A stretch of 8,922 nt of DNA, from the NCBI GenBank assembly GCA_035258565.1, contig DATFXF010000382.1, forward strand, positions 1 through 8,922, given 5' to 3'. A program made the translations under genes and the position numbers. Within the stretch, counting starts at the first letter, position 1; each line of letters starts with the position of its first letter. The notes beneath the pieces are model-generated. The model was given only the letters and a program-made list of their open reading frames with translations. It had not been told where the DNA came from and searched no databases. Positions 6,441 to 8,922 of the stretch are shown in pieces. This DNA is from DATFXF01 sp035258565. Its GTDB lineage: Bacteria > Acidobacteriota > Terriglobia > Acidiferrales > UBA7541.

Positions 6441-6749
6441 CGGTGGCGCCGATGATAGACCATTACTGCTCGCGGGGTGTACCTCGTCGGGAAAACAAGC
6501 TCACTCGAGCCCACCTGCCTAACGCCCTCCATGGGCTCGCCCTGGCCTATTCGGGCAAGGATTTCGACCATCCCATCGCCATGCCTCGGCATCACCAAGC
6601 TCGATCTTCACGACGCGCTTGCTCGTACGAGCCTCGCGAGCGGAGCCACGCAACCGGATGATCCCCGAAATCGAAGGGGCCGCCTCGAGGGCGACACCAT
6701 CGGCGGGAAGAAGCAAGTTGAGGGAGAAGAGGAAAGATCCTAACGCCAA
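6431..6749 (-). pseudogene. Coding-like stretch, probably a frame-broken small secreted-protein gene
   Basis: This covers the roughly 300-bp gap between yfiT/dinB and the 78-aa gene. One minus frame from TTG 6749, overlapping the yfiT stop, gives 'LALGSFLFSLNLLLPADG', which looks like a signal peptide, and continues to 'SKRVVKIELGD'. Its third-position GC is high at first and drops after about residue 56. A different minus frame from ATG 6592 to TGA 6431 encodes 53 aa, including 'GMVEILARIGQGEPMEGV', and has third-position GC of roughly two thirds by hand count. The switch of coding signal between frames near 6590 suggests one gene broken by a one-base indel or a sequencing error. It could also be two tiny genes or ordinary intergenic sequence. 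I recognise no family and no terminator. Confidence 0.28.
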
Positions 6750-7264
6750 CCCATCCGTTCGCGCAGTGAGGTGATGTGCGCGATGTGATGCCGGCCATGC
6801 CAGGCGTACAGCGCGAGGTTCTTGTTAAGAGTCATCGCCCCAAGCTCGGGATGGAGAAAGCGGCGCGCAAAATCCTGTGGCCGCAGCGATCCAAGCAAGA
6901 TCACCCATCGCCGGTGCAGGAAGTCGAGGAGCCCGAGCGAAACGTCCACCGGCGTATCGCGCGTGTCGGCTAGATTCGCCCAGCGCACTTCATCGTACGG
7001 CTTGACCGTGGGCTCCTCTTCGGTCAGCCCCAGCTTGAAGCGTGTGTAGGCTTGCAGGTGACTATCGGGCAAGTGATGCACCACCTGTCGCACTGTCCAG
7101 CCCTCGGGCCGGTACGGTGTATTGAGCTGTTCCTCGTTGAGTCCCTGGACGGCGGCGCGAAGCTTGACGGGTACCTCAGCAATCTCCCGAATCGCGCGGC
7201 TCCGCTGCTCATCGCTTAGCTCCCCTTCATATTTGAATTGGCCAATGGGATAACGCAGATCCAT
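6740..7264 (-). CDS. yfiT: YfiT/BstA-like DinB-family putative metal-dependent transferase
   Basis: A 174-aa cytosolic four-helix DinB/YfiT-fold protein at full family length. It carries the YfiT signatures TVRQVVHHLPDSH (57-69), RFKLGLTEEEPTVKPYDE (75-92) and YAWHGRHHIAHI (153-164). The metal-binding histidines of the family correspond to one of H63/H64/H69 together with H160 and H163/H156 in the last helix. Members include the Bacillus subtilis YfiT protein and bacillithiol-S-transferases, so conjugation of a low-molecular-weight thiol to electrophiles is a reasonable role; the thiol used by this organism is unknown. ATG 7264 has GGAGG six bases upstream. The gene starts 24 bases after the stop of the preceding 231-aa gene, consistent with an operon. 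Confidence 0.85.
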   Translation of the reverse strand: MDLRYPIGQFKYEGELSDEQRSRAIREIAEVPVKLRAAVQGLNEEQLNTPYRPEGWTVRQVVHHLPDSHLQAYTRFKLGLTEEEPTVKPYDEVRWANLADTRDTPVDVSLGLLDFLHRRWVILLGSLRPQDFARRFLHPELGAMTLNKNLALYAWHGRHHIAHITSLRERMGWR

Positions 7265-7270
7265 GATTCG

Positions 7271-7275
7271 CCTCC
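7271..7275 (-). promoter_or_regulatory. Ribosome binding site of yfiT
   Basis: GGAGG on the minus strand, six bases before ATG 7264. It confirms the start and lies in the 24-bp gap after the upstream gene. Confidence 0.65.
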
Positions 7276-7288
7276 GAAAAAGTGCGCT

Positions 7289-7984
7289 TCAACTCTGCCT
7301 CGACGCTCGGACGAGGGCCAGCCACCCGACCAGAGCGGCGTGCTTCTGGTCCTGCGCCCAAGGCGGGCCGATGGGCCGACCCATTTCACTGACGCGGCGT
7401 TCGAGCTCGTCGGCTTGGATACGAAGTTCGGCCGAGCCACGGGCGAGAAGCTCGCGCTCTTTCACTCCCGTCACCGGTAAATCGTGGCGTTTGCTCGCCG
7501 CTCGGATGGCATTTCGAAAATGCTCGCCCTCCGCCGTGTGGATCATCGCGTGGGAAGCGAGTGTGGAAGCGAGCGTGGTTGTGGGACGGCCCGAACCAAG
7601 CAGAATCCCGCACCCCACAACTTCATGGCCCTTCTTTCGTAGGTCCTCAATCACCTGGCGCAAGGCCTGGCAAGCCAAAGCCTCTGCTTTGTCGGCGCAG
7701 CGCTTCACGAGTTTTTCCGCTTCCCTCAGGTCCAGCTGCGCGGCGGCATGGTACGGCTGCTTCGCCTCCGGAATGGCGGGGTCCACCAGCTCGACCCGCT
7801 GTCGATCGATCACCGCCGGAGAGCGCAGCGGTCCGGCCACCACCACGAGCGCCGTCCAGCCAGAGTGCGCACGGAATCCCAGTGCGGCGCGCGTCTTCCC
7901 GCCCACCGGAGAGTTTCCCCCTTTAGAACCTGTCGCCTGCCTCGTGCTGATCCGTGCGTCCACACGCCCCCGTGTCCTTTGCAT
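7289..7984 (-). CDS. Conserved protein of unknown function in the cox-type operon
   Basis: A 231-aa soluble protein of no family I can name. The N-terminal 33 residues are basic and poorly ordered; the compact part then opens with 'AALGFRAHSGWTALVVVAGP' (33-52). Conspicuous motifs follow: AKQPYH (73-78), GCGILLGSGRP (123-133), SHAMIHTAEGEHFRNAI (143-159), a KEREL segment (174-178) and GPPWAQDQKHAAL (205-217). The clustered His, Glu and Gly residues look like a conserved active or binding site. ATG 7984 is five bases after the coxG stop, which supports that start by coupling. GTG 7906 (residue 27), with a purine-rich AAAGGGGG upstream, is an alternative that would remove the disordered leader. 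Its position between coxG and yfiT suggests an accessory role, which remains inference. Confidence 0.75.
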   Translation of the reverse strand: MQRTRGRVDARISTRQATGSKGGNSPVGGKTRAALGFRAHSGWTALVVVAGPLRSPAVIDRQRVELVDPAIPEAKQPYHAAAQLDLREAEKLVKRCADKAEALACQALRQVIEDLRKKGHEVVGCGILLGSGRPTTTLASTLASHAMIHTAEGEHFRNAIRAASKRHDLPVTGVKERELLARGSAELRIQADELERRVSEMGRPIGPPWAQDQKHAALVGWLALVRASRQS

Positions 7985-7989
7985 TCCGT

Positions 7990-8430
7990 TCAGGTGACCT
8001 TCAGTTCAGTCTCGGCACATTCGAAAAATTGTTGGACGATCTTTCGCGCCGCGAGATCAATCAGGCGCTGCCCGACTGACGCAATCAGCCCACCGACCTG
8101 CGCCTCGCCGGAGTAGCGCACCTCGGTTTGCCCCTTTCTTTCCGTCAATTCCAGCTGACCCTCGCCCTTTAGGAACCCCGGAGTGCCCTGACCCTCCAGT
8201 CGCATGCGCAGGGCTCGCGGAGGTTTTTTCTCGGTGAGCTCGACCGAACCCGAATACTTGCCTGAAATCGCAGCGAGAGCGAACTTGATGGTGGCTCTGT
8301 AGCGGTCCGGACCGTCGGGCTCGAGCCGCTCGCACCCGGGCAAACACTTCGCCAAACGCTGGGGGTCGTTCAGCAGCTCCCACACCTGCTGTGGGGTGCC
8401 CGGCAGCAGGTAGTTTCCGGCAACCTTCAC
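7990..8430 (-). CDS. coxG: CoxG-family SRPBCC protein (carbon monoxide dehydrogenase subunit G)
   Basis: A 146-aa SRPBCC/START-fold protein. The CoxG signature is clear: 'VWELLNDPQRLAKCLPGCERLE' at residues 16-37, 'GKYSGSVEL' (57-65), and the ligand-cavity strand with GEG in 'GFLKGEGQLEL', then the long final helix ending in 'KIVQQFFE'. In CO dehydrogenase systems CoxG helps anchor or assemble the molybdenum hydroxylase at the membrane; many paralogues serve other xanthine-dehydrogenase-like enzymes. This copy lacks a C-terminal transmembrane helix, so it probably acts in the cytosol. The GTG start shares four bases (GTGA) with the stop of the upstream FAD-subunit gene, a strong sign of coupled translation. 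The substrate of the partner enzyme cannot be read from this window. Confidence 0.85.
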   Translation of the reverse strand: MKVAGNYLLPGTPQQVWELLNDPQRLAKCLPGCERLEPDGPDRYRATIKFALAAISGKYSGSVELTEKKPPRALRMRLEGQGTPGFLKGEGQLELTERKGQTEVRYSGEAQVGGLIASVGQRLIDLAARKIVQQFFECAETELKVT

Positions 8431-8922
8431 GCCTTCTTTCCCTGCGCCCGTACCAGGGCGCGCTCGAGGGCCCGCCGTGTAAACACGGCCGCCATTTCGC
8501 GGCGATACTCTGCCGAAGCGTGCAGGTCTGCGAGCGGCTCGACACCCTGGGTGGCGCTCCGCGCCGCATCGGCAAGCAGCTTTGTCGCCGGCTTCTTGCC
8601 TCGTAGCGCCTTCTCGACTGCCCGAGCGCGATATGCCTTCGGTCCCAGCCCGGTGATGCCTACGGCGACGTCCTCGATCTCTTCTTTGTTTACAGTGACC
8701 CGTGCGGCCACCCCGACGATGGCGAAGCCCGAGGCCGGCTGGTGCAGCTTCGCGTAGGCCGTGCCGGTCCGCGGCGCAAGCACCGGGACGCGCACCTGGC
8801 TCAGGATTTCCCCCGGCCGGAGTTGTGTGGTTAGCATGTCCACGAAGAACTCCTCGGCGGGAATTGCGCGTGTGCCGCCGCTGCTCGCGGCCACGATCTC
8901 AGCGTCCAGCGCGAGGATCGCC
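8427..8922 (-). CDS. coxM: FAD-binding subunit of a xanthine dehydrogenase/CO dehydrogenase family enzyme (CoxM-like, C-terminal part)
   Basis: About 165 codons of the C-terminus are present; the frame is open to the right edge, so the FAD-binding N-terminal domain lies outside. The visible part is the end of the FAD domain ('AILALDAEIVAAS', then 'RAIPAEEFFVDMLTTQLRPGEIL') and the CO-dehydrogenase flavoprotein C-terminal domain with 'PASGFAIVGVAARVTV' and 'VAVGITGLGPKAYRA'. This subunit passes electrons between the iron-sulfur subunit and FAD in molybdenum hydroxylases. I cannot tell true form I CoxM from other family members, because the decisive CoxL subunit is not here. The gene ends in a GTGA overlap with coxG. 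Confidence 0.85.
   Translation of the reverse strand, partial: AILALDAEIVAASSGGTRAIPAEEFFVDMLTTQLRPGEILSQVRVPVLAPRTGTAYAKLHQPASGFAIVGVAARVTVNKEEIEDVAVGITGLGPKAYRARAVEKALRGKKPATKLLADAARSATQGVEPLADLHASAEYRREMAAVFTRRALERALVRAQGKKA

Noticed and set aside
5568..6455. Plus-strand 295-codon open frame
   Set aside because: It is antisense to amrS and the 78-aa gene; both of those have clear protein signatures, and this frame gives no recognisable domain.
6452..6457. TATCAT on the minus strand as a -10 for the 78-aa gene
   Set aside because: No acceptable -35 is present at 16-18 bases and there is no extended -10 TG, so I did not call a promoter.
7263..7997. Plus-strand 244-codon open frame opposite the 231-aa gene
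   Set aside because: It is low-complexity, rich in S, R and A, and antisense to a protein with well-formed motifs and operon spacing.

Overview
The window is a GC-rich bacterial chromosomal segment that most resembles Acidobacteriota. The pointers are the small conserved proteins typical of that group (secreted 'QYTWK' protein, 78-aa 'YYWIVSKGYRLRPW' protein), a Cox-type molybdenum hydroxylase accessory operon, and an AmmeMemoRadiSam radical SAM enzyme. The phylum is an inference from protein flavour, since there is no rRNA or other marker here. No tRNA, rRNA, CRISPR array, insertion sequence or phage gene was seen.

Left part (1-811): a tandem ACT-domain protein runs leftward off the window edge from a GTG with an excellent Shine-Dalgarno. 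A small protein resembling a free-standing DnaB N-terminal domain runs rightward. The 160-bp gap between them holds a candidate back-to-back promoter pair and an 8-bp direct repeat at 10-bp phase.

Middle-left (about 859-4133): two rightward genes share an ATGA stop/start overlap. The first encodes a large membrane protein with about seven transmembrane helices, then a peptidase-MA-like region without a zinc-binding motif, then a GH113-like glycoside hydrolase barrel with both catalytic glutamates. The second is a CPBP/CAAX-protease-like membrane protein whose EExxxR motif reads QQVALN. I regard this pair as the most unusual unit here. Next comes a separately promoted secreted protein of unknown function (4255-4959).

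Right part (4995-8922): everything is leftward. In transcription order it holds the C-terminal part of a CoxM/xanthine dehydrogenase FAD subunit, a CoxG-family SRPBCC protein (GTGA overlap), a conserved protein of unknown function, and a YfiT/DinB-family metal-dependent transferase. Then comes a roughly 300-bp stretch with coding-like but apparently frame-broken sequence, a 78-aa conserved unknown, and AmrS. The first four genes are tightly packed and look like one operon for maturation or accessory functions of a molybdenum hydroxylase. Whether the last two share that transcript is unclear.
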